Positions 1 to 12,099 of a DNA stretch of 64,000 bases are shown here, piece after piece. The position numbers and the translations under genes were made by a program. Within the stretch, counting starts at the first letter, position 1. Each line of letters opens with the position of its first letter. Source of the DNA: Apodospora peruviana (Eukaryota > Ascomycota > Sordariomycetes > Sordariales > Lasiosphaeriaceae). The stretch is from assembly GCA_033439685.1 (NCBI GenBank), contig JAUEDM010000001.1, positions 8,618,001-8,682,000 on the forward strand, given 5' to 3'. The notes beneath the pieces are model-generated. The model was not told the origin of the DNA and did no database searches. It was given only the letters and a program-made list of their open reading frames with translations.

Positions 1-2117
1 GCAAAATGACCAGTGTTTACCGGATAAAACGAGAGCAATCTCTTAGTTAGATGATATTTTCTTTTTATACGACCTAGCCTATACGATTCGACGGCCCAAC
101 AAGCATAAAATAATAACCCTCCTCCTTTCCACTATATAAGGTAGGTCCAGAGACCGGCCAGTTAGCTTAACGAAGGCATCATTCGTCTAAAAAAAAAGAC
201 CACCGTCCGACAGATGCCCACATACCGGAGGGCAGAAAAATACGATTGGGATTAACCTTAAAGGGCAGGACGGGGGGTGTAAGGCGACGAACAATAGCAA
301 GTACAGGCCCGTTGCCTGAGGATTGTTTTTATAATATATCTCCCTCTTAATTCCATCTATTTATAGTATCTATCTATTCAAAAGGTATCATGATATTTTG
401 CAGTTTATGCCATTCCTACCTCGATGTTGTCGTAACAGTGGAGATGTGTCGTTGAGAATGGGGTTGTTGCAACACGTGAGGTGGCACGTGTTACTCACTT
501 CTCCTTTCTTATCTTATCTCCATCCACTTGCTTCCTCTCTGTTGGTTCTCAACTTCTACGTCACTTCACTGCTCGTCAGCTGCAATCCACCATTTCCAAC
601 ACTCGAATCAACGCTGCAAAATTGCAGCAAAGAACACCAGGCACAAATCCGATTATCCGACATAAGTACGGAGCAGATCTTGTCAAAACCGACTCCTTGT
701 CCGGCTGCCGACCGGGTTTTCGACCCAAGCAATCGCCAATGCGCCCGTCTGGTACGACACCGGGCTGCGGCCTGCCTGTCTGGCGGCCGACAAGTGGGAC
801 CTAGCGGTGTGATTGACACCTACCCTACCCCTGCCGCGGCGCCATTCTGTCAAGCTGTCAGCCATCTATTGGAGCGTTGGTCCTCCTCTCTGTCTGATCG
901 CTGCCATTGTGCACGACCAACAACTTGGGGCTGAAAATGACACCAAACCAATTGTGCTATCGGTCAGGTAGCTTTCCTATTCCTTCAGCGCCGAACAGTG
1001 CATGCATGCATGCGCGACAGGTCCGTCTGGTCTTATTTTCAGAAGGAGCCGCAGCTGTCAACGTTGTGTACAGTATCTCCGCACGCTTTCTCCCCAAGTT
1101 CTGCAGTTGAAGCTCGCTGCGCCTCTCAGCCCCGGCATCTTTAATGCATTTGACTCCACCTGGCGGCGGTTGGTCGTGACCTTGATGGTCCTCTGACACG
1201 ACCAGTACTCAGGGTTGGGGATCTGTTTGATGAGAAAGGTGAAAGTTGCAAACTAACCGGCACCACAAACCTTGATAGTTATGCATGTTCTGGAAGACGC
1301 GTGCGGTAGAATTACAGGACCTCCTCCGCCTTCGGGACGTTAGTGTTCCCAGAAGCGGATCAATCATCCGAAATGTTTGGTCCAGGTCTAGAAAGCTTAG
1401 CCCGAACCAACAACCGTCTTGGCAGCAGTTTTCTCCCAGGGCCAGCCTGTTGAGGCTGGGCAGGATCCCTGGAAGTTTGAGGCGACCTTCCGTTTGGGGG
1501 CCATCCATCAACTGCGTTGATAGGTAGACCGAATACCAGCGAAACCCGGTCTAATAGAAACCCTGCAAGACTGCCCGGTGCAAGAAGTGACGACGCAACA
1601 AAGATCCCAGCCTCAACCGTCTTCGCCGCTCACTCCCCCACTGGCACAGAACCTTAGTTGGTAAGGCTATTTTTGAGACGACCGCTCCGCTGGACAACAC
1701 CTTGTTCCGATTGGTTCCTTCGCCGCGATCACGACATGGGTCGTCTTGCATTCTCTAGGCCTCATAAGACGGCGATGAGGCACAGAAGCAATGCCCCATC
1801 TACCTCCTGCACCTGCTGAGTTTATGTCAGCCTAGAATTTCATCTTGTAGGACAGAGGGGCTATCAAGCGGTAGCTTTTAAATGGCTGGTTGGGTTATGC
1901 AGTTTGTCGACACATGCAGTGGCTGGGCTCTCGAACCCTTCTGTCGGTGAGTATGGGTTTCCAGCTCTTGAACAGTCGGGTGGGCGTTCCGATGTAAATA
2001 AGAAGCCGCTCCCGGTATTCCTTGACCAAGGTCTAAACTAGTTCATCATCTTGTTGTTGCTCTTTCTCTTCACGTTCGCTGCCCGTCCAACCCGCAATCG
2101 CGGTTCCATCTTTCACA
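1..2117. other. Intergenic, no supported gene
   Basis: I see no convincing coding region on either strand. Only short, composition-poor reading frames occur, without domains or splice structure. The first 400 bases are AT-rich. The last ~75 bases before the first gene (about 2041-2117) are pyrimidine-rich, as is usual for the promoter and transcription start region of a filamentous fungal gene, so they probably belong to the gene that starts at 2118. Confidence 0.6.
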
Positions 2118-3987
2118 ATGCTTTTCGATGTCCTTATTGTCACTTTGCTCGCCTCGATAGGCACTTGCTCGACCCTACCACCGCCCAAAGCACTTGGCCA
2201 TGTTCCACGAGGACCTGTTTACCTCCCTGCCCCTCTTATTCCTTCAGAGCTCGCCATCAGAGACACCGGCATATTACAAGAACGAGCGCAGTCGAGCGAG
2301 GTATTTGATATCGGCTTCCAGCTGAAGAATGAAGAGATATATGCAGGGTTTGTTTGTCCCCATCAGATCATCATGGCTCTTCTTGCTGACAGTTGAACCA
2401 AAATGACACAGGAGCTGGGACTTTAAGCCGCCAAAACCGATCCCCATCGCGGTCGTTCCCGGCACACCGATTCCCATCACTGTCGAACCTAAGGAAAGTA
2501 TCGCTTTCACGCTTAACTGCAACGACTGCAGGACCTACGGCGAGATCGCAGCAGATCTGGACACCGATGATGGGCTTGCCGTGATTCTCACCTTCAACCG
2601 TGCCGGCGCGTACCTCGACTTTGGAGTTTCGGCATCCAATACACTCACGGCAACTTTTGCTTTGGGGACTTTCCTTAGCACGGGGAACTTAACTGTACGT
2701 TGGCCCATCAAACAATCCACCAAAACTCCCGTCACTAATACCTTTGCTGCAGTCAAAAGCATTTGAAGCCAAGATTGGCCTCGGACTTAACCTGGTCCTG
2801 TCTTTCACGACAGCAATCGACATGACCGGCGGTTTCCAGCTGTGTATCCCCGACGGTGCGCAACTCGGTTTTGATATCGATGTCGGTGTTGATCCCGCCA
2901 CGGGGCTGCTCGCGGCATCGGCCGAGGTCAAGACTTTGTTTGTCTGTCCCTTTTTTTCGTTCCAATTCCATCAGACATGGCACTGACCGTATCTAGTCCG
3001 AGTATATCCTTCTCACTCCTTCCCTTCGCCGTCTCTTCCTCGGCAGTCAACATTACCGCAGCGCTGGTTCTCAAAGCGGAAGCCGGTATAACCACCACCA
3101 TCGGTCCCGTATCAGGAACAACCGGCGCCGGCGCATCCCTGACCATTGTCGAGGTAAACCTCGGCGCAACCACATCCAACCAACCTGGTCAGTGCAGCCG
3201 CGCGCTCTTTGCGGGTATCGAGTCCAACGCAGGCGCGTTCGCAAACGTAGGCCTGGCCTTCAACAACGACAGCGTCCTCGACGACCAGCCCAACGTGAAC
3301 GTGAGCACAGTCTTCGCGACAGCCGGCACAACCGCCTGCCTGGGTACCGAAACTCCAAGTATTCCGACCTTCGCCCCCTCACACCCCAGTGATATGGTCG
3401 GATGTCCCGTTTCGCCGGTGACGCAGTTCACCACAATAACCAAAACGAATTCTCTCACACAGTGTCTGGTCCCGCTCGTCAACTGCCCTACGTCATTAAC
3501 GCAGCTGGTAGTCCAGTCGAAAGAGGAGGCATTTACCACGACGTATTGTCCCACTCCTTCTGCGACGACTTCTGCATCGAATATGACGGCAGCGCATTAT
3601 GGCCATGGTAATAGTAGTTATTATGCCACTGGGACAGGGTATTATTATCCATCATCACCAACAACAACGACGAATATCCCCATCAGTGGGTCGTTGCTAC
3701 CGCCTGGGTCGTCGTCCGTGACAGCTGCGCCGGTCGCTTCCGCTTGCGCGACGGGGATCGAGCTCTCGAAACTGGTGAGCCTTGTGACGGTGCCCCTGGC
3801 GCAGGAGTTCCAGACCCTCACGGCGGCGGAGAACGCGACCATTACGGGGTCGCCGCAGATTTCGACGACATTGCCGCCGGTTGCGGGGACTGTGGGGATT
3901 GTTACGGCTGGTGCTGGGAGAGTGTCGGCAGCAGTGACGATGAGTGTGTTGATGATGGTGGGGAGGTTGGTTGTGTTTCTATTTTGA
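2118..3987 (+). CDS. GPI-anchored secreted surface protein, four exons
   Basis: Inferred CDS: exons 2118-2347, 2412-2694, 2753-2937 and 2997-3987, 562 residues. All three introns (64, 58 and 59 nt) start with GT, end with AG and keep the frame. The start MLFDVLIVTLLASIGTCS is a typical signal peptide. The middle (about residues 60-250) is beta-rich, with hydrophobic and Thr-rich stretches and a few Cys. Residues from about 390 are rich in Ser, Thr, Pro and Tyr, as in wall proteins with O-glycosylated stalks. The C-terminus is a small-residue region followed by a hydrophobic tail ending VVFLF, the pattern of a GPI-attachment signal. I do not recognise a catalytic family. It is probably a cell-surface or wall protein of unknown function. 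The exon model is inferred from splice signals and frame only. Confidence 0.8.
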
Positions 3988-5069
3988 TGACTTGGCTTGG
4001 TTTAATCGATAATCAAAATAGACGTTTGCGTATGATTTATGTCCAATCGCTAATGATACGAGACGATAATTATAGTGTGGGAACTGTATATAACATATTA
4101 AATGATGTTTATGATCGTTTCGGAAAGGCATGTGTGCAGGCGAACCGAAAAGATCGATTCTAGGTTGAACTGAGGATGATGAAGAAAAGGAAAAAGGTCT
4201 TGCCCTTCCCAGAGTAATCTTAAATACAGTGGTTCTGGTAGTCTGAGCTCGAGCACGTCATCAGTAGAGGCGTTGCAGGATGTTCAGCCGCGTTGGGCAC
4301 CTCTGGAAAAGATCGAGCTCGACCTTGTCCCGGACGTCTGGCGGATCGGTGGAGCCGTGAGAGGTGTACCTAGTACCTAGCTAAAGTTTACGGTGTGTGA
4401 CTCAAGTTAGTCACTCACCGTATACCTAGTCACTCAAGTCCTAACATCAACCCCACAAAGGAATCAAAAGTCAAATGAGTGGATCTGGTATTTTACATCT
4501 TTCTAGTATTCCACTTCGGGTTAATCTAGCAAACTTAAAGGCAGTAGAGCCCTAATGACGTCTACGAGCTTGGACTGCTAAAAGCACAGTGAAAAGAGGC
4601 CCCAGGAAAGTCAATTCTCGAAAGAGAATTCCTTACCGCTGCCCCAAGCAACAAAAACCACGACGGCGAGGTTTCATGGCGTTGCAAAACTGACTTTCCA
4701 AACTCAATGCCTCTCTGCCTCACTACGACTATAGTGTTTAATAAAGGAACTATCATACACAGAGCAAGTGGCAATTGCTTTTGTACAACATTGAAATTAC
4801 GGGTATTCTTTTTCTTTTTTGAAGAAATTTCTTTGAAACCACATTTTCTTTTCTCATAGAATATCTTTTTTTACACCTATCTTTTCAGGGCTACAGATTT
4901 TCTTGGACCATCATTTGTATCCTACAAATTTCCGCCCCTGAACGAATATCATTCCTCCTTTCAGAGGCTGTCTCGGGGCTGGCTTGCGCAGGCTTGTGTC
5001 AACAATGCCCCTGGATGACTAAAGGCCACAAGACCACAAATGTCAGGGGTAAGCCAGAGGCGGCATGTT
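3988..5069. other. Intergenic, no supported gene
   Basis: AT-rich spacer downstream of the GPI-protein gene. It contains poly-T and poly-A runs near 4807-4870 but no reading frame with recognisable features. It ends where homology to the second copy of the segmental duplication becomes visible. Confidence 0.5.
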
Positions 5070-7606
5070 ACGGCGGCAACCAACTGTCAGAATATCATCC
5101 ACGCAAATAACGTCATTTGTACAGGCATATGCCTGTTTACTGCGTCAGAACCTGTTTAGGGGCTTTGGCAGCCGTATTCGGGATAGTTGGGGGACATAAA
5201 AGAATAAAGGGAAGCTTTTTTAGCTTTTGGAATATTGATAGACAGACAGACAGAATACAATACAAGAACAACACTTAAACCTTTGCCACGTGATCATGGT
5301 TGTTTTTATAACTTGTGCCGCCTATGGAAATCAACACTGATTACATGACTGTACAGGGTTCCGCTTCGTTCCATAAAACGATATAAAGACAACAAGATAT
5401 CCATGCTTATTAGGTCAATAGTGGTTATGACTAACCAACACCTGTTTTCTCGAGCGTTGATCTGGCCGCCTGTCCTGCTATGAGTCCAATCCCCGGTATT
5501 TTTGGAGACTATAAAATGACCGAAATACACGTGCCGAAATTAGAGATATTGCATTGGGTGAATATCCGATCTGACCAGCAATCGCCAGTATCAAGAAGGT
5601 CACGTAATAACCGTTCGAGCCTCACAGACAACACACAATACGTGAATAGCTGTAAGGTTGGCAGAAGAATGATTTATTGAAAGGTAAAAGGTGGGTTCGT
5701 CCGGACAGCCATGAACTATATGTCACAGGAAGAAACGCTGACAGGCATATATATAGTTCACGTACTATTTGGCAACTTTCTGGAAAGACAAAGGTCTAGG
5801 CTAGTTGGCAATTCCCACCAAGGTCTCATCTCTTTTCTACACACAATTAAAAACCCCAAAATTACTCGTCAGAAAAGTGGCCTCGCTGCTAAATATATCT
5901 ACACGACTACCAACTTATGTGCCAGGTACGTATTGCCTAGTCCACTGATTGCGTGCGTGCCAGCTCCGGGGAAGAACACACAAGCATTTCACAAAACTCC
6001 CACCGATCCTGTCCACTCTATTCATTCTTTCTGCCTTCAGTGACCGGAGATATCGACTAGGCGGCCGGTGTTGCCGATATCTGCGGAGAAGCTGCCACGC
6101 GCCGCTTCCGTCGGCTAGTTGCCCTAACAGCGCCGTCAACTTGTCAATCTATAACCCAGATGGACATAGACTACCATGTCTTTTGATAGGGGACACCACA
6201 AGCTGAAGGGTCAGAATATCATGGATATTTGAGGACCACTTTAACAAGGATAATACATGCAGGGTAGTTATACAATAATGGAAGAATAAGTATTCTCCAA
6301 GCAAGCAAAGAAACAGACAACAATAACAATCCGAACCCCAAACTAGCAGTGCACAAAGAGTTCGTTGAGCCGGACGGCTGCGAGGCCGTCCACGGCTACA
6401 TCATCAAGAGGGCTACTCCCAGCGGATGGGCGACTACTTGGCGGTGCTCGAGGCCGTCGGCTGGGCCACCAAGCAAGCCCGAGTGTTTTCGAGGACGACA
6501 GAAACGACCTTTTCTACAAGAAGCGCGTCAAGGAGGACCGGGGGAAAAACCTCTACCAGCTCGTCCAGATTCACACCAACTCTCAGGAGGTTCTGGACAT
6601 GGCGGTGGCGGACGGGGTGGCAGCACCGCGGAAAAGCAGGAAGAGGAAGCAGCCCTCTCCCACCTTTGCAGAGGGGTTCATGGAGAACCACCTCCACCAC
6701 ATGCGGGAGACCCTCCGCAACGCCGTCGTGGAGTTGTACGATGAGCATAACTGCAGAGTCGAGTTCGTGCTGGCCAGCAGGCCCGCAGCTATGGCTCAGC
6801 CCAGAAGCACAGTTTTATGCGTAGCTGCCTAGGGCTACTTGACGGGGCCGCTCAGAGGCTCATGCGCGAGGCCGGGCAGCAAAGCCAAAACATTCTGACA
6901 AAAATCCGCAGATGATGCTCACCAACCAGGGCCATGTTGGCCAGATGAGCGGCGTACAAGCTCATCAGCAGATGTCAGGGGCGGTACCAGCAACTGGCCA
7001 GATGAGCGTACAGGCCCAGCAGATATCTTGGCCGATGCTACCAGCTCAAATTGGCTCTGCTGCTGAAGATCTGGTTGAACCGCTTCAGATGCCGACCCAG
7101 CCTCAGGAGGTTCAGGTTGAGGCGCGACCTGGCGTAAAAGACCCAGCTGAAGCTGAGCTTCAGATGCCGACCCAAGCTCAAGCCGAGATTGGCTTTACTC
7201 AAGACCCGGCTGAAGCTGACGTTGATTGGTCGCATTGGCTGAATTTGCCTGCTGCGATCGCTCAGAATGACGGTAACGGTGATGTTGATTTGCTTGCGAA
7301 TATGGCTCCTGAAGAAGAAGCGGTTTTCTGGCATTTGTCTGCTTCGCTTGCGCAGAATGACGGTAACGGTGATGTTACTACGGCGGATGCGGTGTGAGGG
7401 ACCGGATTGTGAGGGGGGATTGGGGTAAATGGAAATGGGGGGATGCGTTTATCGGGATAAATACAAACATTTGTTGCGGTTTTCGAAGAGCTACATGTAG
7501 ATGGCTCGGGATATATTTCGCTTGGATATTACTGTTGAAGGATTGAAGCAGATGATGCCTATTTGTTTTGTCAGGTTGTCGTTATAAGGACAGATACTAT
7601 GCGTTT
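5070..7606 (+). repeat. Segmental duplication, copy A
   Basis: This stretch matches copy B in the same orientation about 21 kb away. By eye, 5070-6348 aligns with 26209-27538, and 6349-7606 aligns with parts of 30404 to about 32965. Shared landmarks include the start of the match (tacggcggcaacc), a GACA-rich tract (gacagacagacagaataca at 5241) and the common 3' flank after the shared stop codon. Relative to B, copy A lacks about 2.87 kb (27539-30403) and about 1.2 kb inside the coding part. The inner junction carries the six-base microhomology gctcaa. The copies differ at many scattered positions, so the duplication is old or has been mutated. Confidence 0.8.
6349..7397 (+). pseudogene. Truncated, frameshifted copy of the copy-B Gln/Pro/Ala-rich gene
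   Basis: The sequence parallels the gene at 30012-32756 but is clearly broken. It begins inside the homologous domain. A one-base loss near 6412 moves the frame before the GDYLAVLEAVGWATKQARVF stretch. A second one-base loss near 6492 moves it again, after which EDDR...YKKRVKEDRGKNLYQL and HTNSQEVLDMA can be read to a stop at 6832. After a gap, 6912-7397 is open and encodes the repetitive QMPTQPQ-type tail and the C-terminus ending TTADAV. About 1.2 kb of the B gene is missing between the MLTNQ region and the tail. No start codon or promoter comparable to copy B remains. Function unknown. It is useful because it shows the ancestral codons where copy B carries stops. Confidence 0.75.
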
Positions 7607-7807
7607 GCGTCCAGATTACTGACTCAGCAGAGCTTGGGTCATGTGCTGAAAACACTATCTGAAGATTAAAACGGTAACTAGTTATAGTTAAATAAATACC
7701 TACAATATTATGTGGCGGATATAACGACTATTTTTTTTAGTTACATAGGGCTTTAGAAAGTTCTTATAATACGGTTTTTAAATCCCGGTAAAGGAAGTAC
7801 TTCCAGT
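7398..7807. other. 3' flank of copy A and spacer
   Basis: The first ~200 bases are the 3' flank shared with copy B. The remainder is AT-rich and leads directly into LTR-like sequence at 7808. No gene is seen. Confidence 0.5.
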
Positions 7808-8276
7808 TGTCACGGCCTGGCTCTCGTAGACGGCGGAACTCATCTATTGGGCGCTATCGACGAAGATTCTATTCTAAGGAGAGATGAGGGAGGAAAATAG
7901 AAAGAAGGCGATCACTGCAATTGAGGCTCCACCGCGGGGTTTACCCGGCTTTACCACGCGTGGATGAGACTGGTGTTGCTTGGTCTGGCCCTCACACTAG
8001 TTTGGCAAGACGTTTCCGACCTCGAGACTATCTCTTTCCAGATCTCGGCAAAGGAAGTACTGTCAGAAGTGCTGCACACTGGACTCGTTGATTGTGACAA
8101 GCTGACTACCACAAGAGGTGGGTTAGGTGCGGTAACCTTAACCCTGGAGGACCCTTATGAGAAGCGCGTCTCCGACGCGCTCCTTTCTGTCTCTTTCTTC
8201 TCTCCTCCTTAGAGTAGAATCTTTGTTTGTAGAGCCAATTGAACAGCAATCACGCTCTGAACCGCTGGCCGTGACA
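7808..8276. mobile_element. LTR-like debris bounded by TGTCACGG and CCGTGACA
   Basis: The left edge starts TGTCACGG and the right edge ends CCGTGACA, the short inverted ends typical of fungal LTRs. The left ~190 bases are the reverse complement of 17624-17817 with a small deletion. The right ~70 bases are a diverged forward copy of the same end (agagtagaatctttg and the following bases). The block is therefore either a small element with inverted ends or two LTR fragments in opposite orientation. No flanking target-site duplication is evident. The right edge stops three bases before the first readable permease codon at 8280, so this insertion probably removed the 5' end of that gene. Confidence 0.55.
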
Positions 8277-8279
8277 GCT

Positions 8280-10061
8280 ATGGTGTTCGGCACCATATTC
8301 GAGATGCTCGGCGCCATCACGGTCGGTGCGCGGACGGCCGACGCCATCAAGAACGGTATCATTCCAACTCGGCCTTCCGCGAGGACGCGGGCGTCCAGAT
8401 GCTAGCCTTCACATGCGCACTGGCAGTCGCGTCGTCGTGGGTCATGTAGTGTACCCGCCACTCGGCCCACGTCTCGTCAACCTACTCGCTCGTGTCCGCC
8501 GTTGCTGGCGTCGGTGTCGCGACCGTCGGCGCCGCCGGCGTGCAGTGGGGTTGGAATAACGGCAAGGGTCTCGAAGCCATCTTCGCGGGTCTCGCAATGG
8601 CGCCCATCATCTCGGCCGGCTTTGGCGCCTCCATTTTCTTGCTCATCAAGCTCGTCGTACACATCCGCAAAAATCCCGTCCGGTGGGCCGTGTACAGCTC
8701 GCCCTTCTTTTTCTTGATTGCCGGCACCATCTGCACGTTGTCCATCATCTACAAGGGCTCACCGAATCTCGGCATGAACAAGAAGCCCGCGTGGTATGTT
8801 GCTGCCGTCACAATGGGCACTGGCGGCGGCGTCGCCATCCTGTCGGCCATCTTCTTCGTCCCATACGTCCACGCCAAGGTGATGCGCAAAGATCACTCGG
8901 TCAAGTGGTGGATGTTTCTCTACGGACCCGCACTGTTCAAGCGTCCCGTTGTGCTGCCGGCCGACCAAGCGAACGTGCCCAACTACGCCGTCATCCAAGA
9001 GGACGAGGATGATGAGGTGGTCGAGTCATCCGCGCGCTCAGAGGCTCGGCCGATTACGACCCGAAGAAGGCAATCGAGAAGAGCCAAAATGGGGATGAGC
9101 TGCCCATCACCACCGCCGAGGTCACCGAGAAGGAGAAGAAGCTCGTCGCGGCCGAGACCAAGTCCCTAACCTACAAGGAGCTGATGGCATCTGGCGAGGC
9201 CAAGCTCCACGCAAAGCGGTGCAAGAAGCGCGGCCCGATCGGCTGGGCGATGCGCACGCTCCACGAGAACCCCATGGGCGCCGGCCAGATCTACGAGTGG
9301 CACAACACCAAGACGTTCGCCAAGCGGCTGCCGGCCATGATCGTCTGCGGCGCCCTGTACGGCGCCCACTACAAACATCCACGCCGCGCAGACGGGCATC
9401 TCGGGCACGCCCGACGGCGAGCGCATGGCCCGCGTGTACGCGCACGCCGAGAAGTACCTGAACGAGGTCGAGCACACGTACTCGTTTGTGCAGATCCTGA
9501 CGGCGGGCACCGCGAGTTTCGCGCACGGCGCCAACGACATCGACAATTCTGTCGGTCCTTGGGCGGTCATCTACTCGGCCTGGTCGACCGGGGACGCGGC
9601 GAAATCGCAGGCCCCCGTGCCCATCTGGCAGCTTGTGGTGCTGTCGGCGACCATCTCGGTTGGTTTGTTGACGTACGGGTATAAATATCATGAAAGGTAA
9701 GTTTGCCTATCTTAATATCGTTTGCTGTGAGAAGACTGGACGTTTGTGCTGATATGTATGATGTGGCTAGTCATGGGAAACAAAATCACATATCACTCGC
9801 CGAGCAGATGTTGCTCGATGGAGATGGGCGCCGCCATTCACCGTGCTAGTGTTCTCGCAGTACTCCCTTCCCGTGTCGACGTCGATGTGCATCACCGGCG
9901 CAACGGTGGGCGTGGGGCTTTGCAACGGTACCTTGAAGGCGGTCAACTGGCAGCGAGTTGGCTTGCTGGCCTTGTCGTGGGTCGCAACGATCCCTGTGGC
10001 GGGCACTTTGGGAGGAGTGATCATGGGTCTGTTCCTGAATGCGCCCCATTTTTCTTCTTAG
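8280..10061 (+). pseudogene. Phosphate permease (PHO-4/Pho89-type, PiT family) pseudogene
   Basis: An inner-membrane sodium/phosphate symporter of the PiT family, recognisable over most of its length but not functional. Readable pieces are EMLGAITVGARTADAIKNGI (8301-8360), CTRHSAHVSSTYSL with the following membrane segments up to about 9045, GPIGWAMRTLHENPMGAG near 9240, the signature ASFAHGANDIDNSVGPWAVI near 9520, and QYSLPVSTSMCITGATVGVG near 9860, ending NAPHFSS at 10061. Lesions: the N-terminus is missing, the frame shifts near 8371, an in-frame TAG lies at 8447-8449, and the frame shifts near 9048, 9373, 9684 and 9837. A plausible old intron lies at 9697-9771 (GTAAGT...TAG). In the family I expect TGG (Trp) where TAG stands, which would be a G-to-A change. 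LTR-like sequence abuts the 5' end. Confidence 0.9.
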
Positions 10062-10739
10062 GAGAAGGTGTGTGGTTTACCGTTCAACATGGAACGTTTA
10101 TAATAAGGCATGATGAGTTGGCATGGTATGATGGTTTAGCAGAACTGAGTTTTCTTTTTTTCCAAGCTGGCCTTGCTGCAACTTCCACTTTGATTTTGGC
10201 GAAGATGATTCGGTGAAGCCCAGCTGAAAGTGTGAAGTTCAATGTCCGAAATCCCGTGCTCGGCGATACCTACCCTACGGGTACTACCCATCAAGGTGCC
10301 GGGGTGGGGATGTCTTGGCTAGGTAAGGTAGGTAACTATAGTAGACCACCTTACCTTTGTGCTTATAAGTGACATCTTTCTCCAGGGCAGCTTTGTCATG
10401 TTTCGCTAGCAGCAGTTTTCCGGCGGGCCGCGGGTTTGGGAGTTGACATGATAAGTGAGAGTGATAATAGCGAACGTGTCAATTTGATAGGTGCCCGTGG
10501 CTCTCTGGAGCTGATATTCTAAAATGACCATGTTGAATGGCCCAAGATAAAGGTAGTACTAAAGTACTAATGGAAGAGAAGGGAAGAAAGGAAGAAAAAG
10601 GAGTTATTCCTGACAATCACACGACATAAGTGATGTACAATCGAGCGGCCATAACGAAGCTGACCCGTTCCAAGCACCGACAGTAAGCTTTACTGCTATC
10701 TTTCCTGCATCCTCCAACAGTAGTGCCGAAGGCAGGCAC
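10062..10739. other. Intergenic, no supported gene
   Basis: AT-rich spacer between the permease pseudogene and the 3' end of the next, minus-strand gene. Short tggctaggtaaggtaggtaa-like runs occur near 10316. No coding signal. Confidence 0.5.
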
Positions 10740-11965
10740 CTAGGGACCGAGCGGTCCCCAGGGATAGGCGTCGGTGGTATCCAGCCAGTTGTCGCCTATT
10801 GCGCGAACATAGTTGCGGCCATAGACGCAGTAATAGAAGCCCTGGCGGTTCTGTTCGTTGGGCGACCAGATGACAAAGTTGCTGGACGAGATGCCGCTAC
10901 CGGTACCACACCCCGGTCGCGCTCTCCACGCGTTTCTGACGGTATAGGCCGTCTGTCCCTGGCACTTCCAGATGGCAAAGAAGTCGCGCGGTGATCCATA
11001 GCATGTGTGCGTGTTTCCCGTCTCGATAGTCTCTTGGACAGCAAACCCGCCACTGATCCAGCCGAAGGGTGATATACCAGCCGACCAGCCGACTGAATAC
11101 GAGCGGGCGTTAGAGTGCCCGATTTCACACCCGTTGTTGGGTGGACACTCCATGGGCTCCTAATTAGTGCTGTCAGTACACCGAGGATCAGACTACCAAA
11201 TAGTATTACTTGGTAGATATCAAGGCGGGAAAAGGGGGCAACACAGTGCTGGCTTACAGAAAGTTGCACGTGGCGTGGGTTCTGGTGAGGGTTTCCGTTG
11301 CCAACTCTTTCAGTGAAGTGGATACGAGGACTGGTCTCGCACAACCGGGTTCCTTGTCGTTGGGCGAGTGTACCTGTGTGGTTATGTCCCTCGATATCAA
11401 TGGCGTCCTGGCCAAGTTCGACCTCGTGTTCTGCCGTGAATTCTTGGAGCTCGGAAGCAGCCGTCATCTCTGTACCGCCTTCTAGACTGCTCATCACCTG
11501 GAGCAGGTCGAAGGATTTCTGGAAACAGCTGGCAAGATCCCTCTTGTTCAACGGGGCGAGTTCTGCGCTCGCCAAGTCGCCAGAGAGCGGTACAAGGCAC
11601 TTGATCATGATCTCACCCGGGCTGCTGATACGGCCGCAGCTGATGCCTCCGGACAAGTTGACATCATCGTGGATGGCATAAGTATGAGCGCCGATAGTAA
11701 GGTTGCCGGCCCCGTCGCGGTTCGCGTCGATGTCAAAGGTAATGGGGCTATCTTGGAACGCACCCGAGGAGAGCTCAGCAGAGCACGAATAGCCGAGGAT
11801 TTCTGTTCCGTCCTGGTTCCAGATTTCGATAGCGGTGTCCGAGGTGAGCCTGTTGACTTGGTGGACAATGTAGACGTCCCGAGTCTGTCGCTCGAGAGCA
11901 GGGGACGGTGCAGCCAAGGTAATAACAACTGGCAAGAGAGCCAGAAGGGCTTGGTGGAGTCTCAT
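10740..11965 (-). CDS. Secreted protein with Cys-containing C-terminal domain
   Basis: Inferred exons on the minus strand: 11965-11258 and 11159-10740, with a 98-nt intron (donor GTAAGC, acceptor ATTAG), giving 375 residues. The start MRLHQALLALLPVVITLAAP is a signal peptide. The N-terminal half (about residues 25-150) is Asp/Gly/Thr-rich and beta-like. The C-terminal ~140 residues contain paired cysteines (CPPNNGC, TCYG, WKCQG, PGCGTG, YYCVYG) and many aromatic residues, suggesting a compact disulfide-stabilised extracellular domain. I recognise no catalytic motif and cannot name the family. It could be an effector-like or wall-associated protein. It stands alone, with a TATA-like box about 120 bases upstream of the ATG. 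Splice sites are inferred from signal and frame. Confidence 0.75.
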
Positions 11966-12083
11966 GGCAAGGAATTATTCGGTAGAGAGTACTTGAAGAA
12001 AGCGGGTGAATGATTCTAAACGGTAGCGGTTTGGTGATGAAAGACAAAAGGTGAGCGGAAGAGAAAGTGAGAAATGTCGGTAC

Positions 12084-12090
12084 TTATATA
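12084..12090 (-). promoter_or_regulatory. TATA-like box
   Basis: On the minus strand this reads TATATAA, about 120 bases upstream of the ATG at 11965 of the secreted-protein gene. Position and sequence fit a core promoter element. No experimental support is available. Confidence 0.45.
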
Positions 12091-12099
12091 CCCCGCTCA

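Noticed and set aside
398..1110. Several overlapping short frames near the window start
   Set aside because: No conserved motif, overlapping on both strands, consistent with chance frames in mid-GC spacer.
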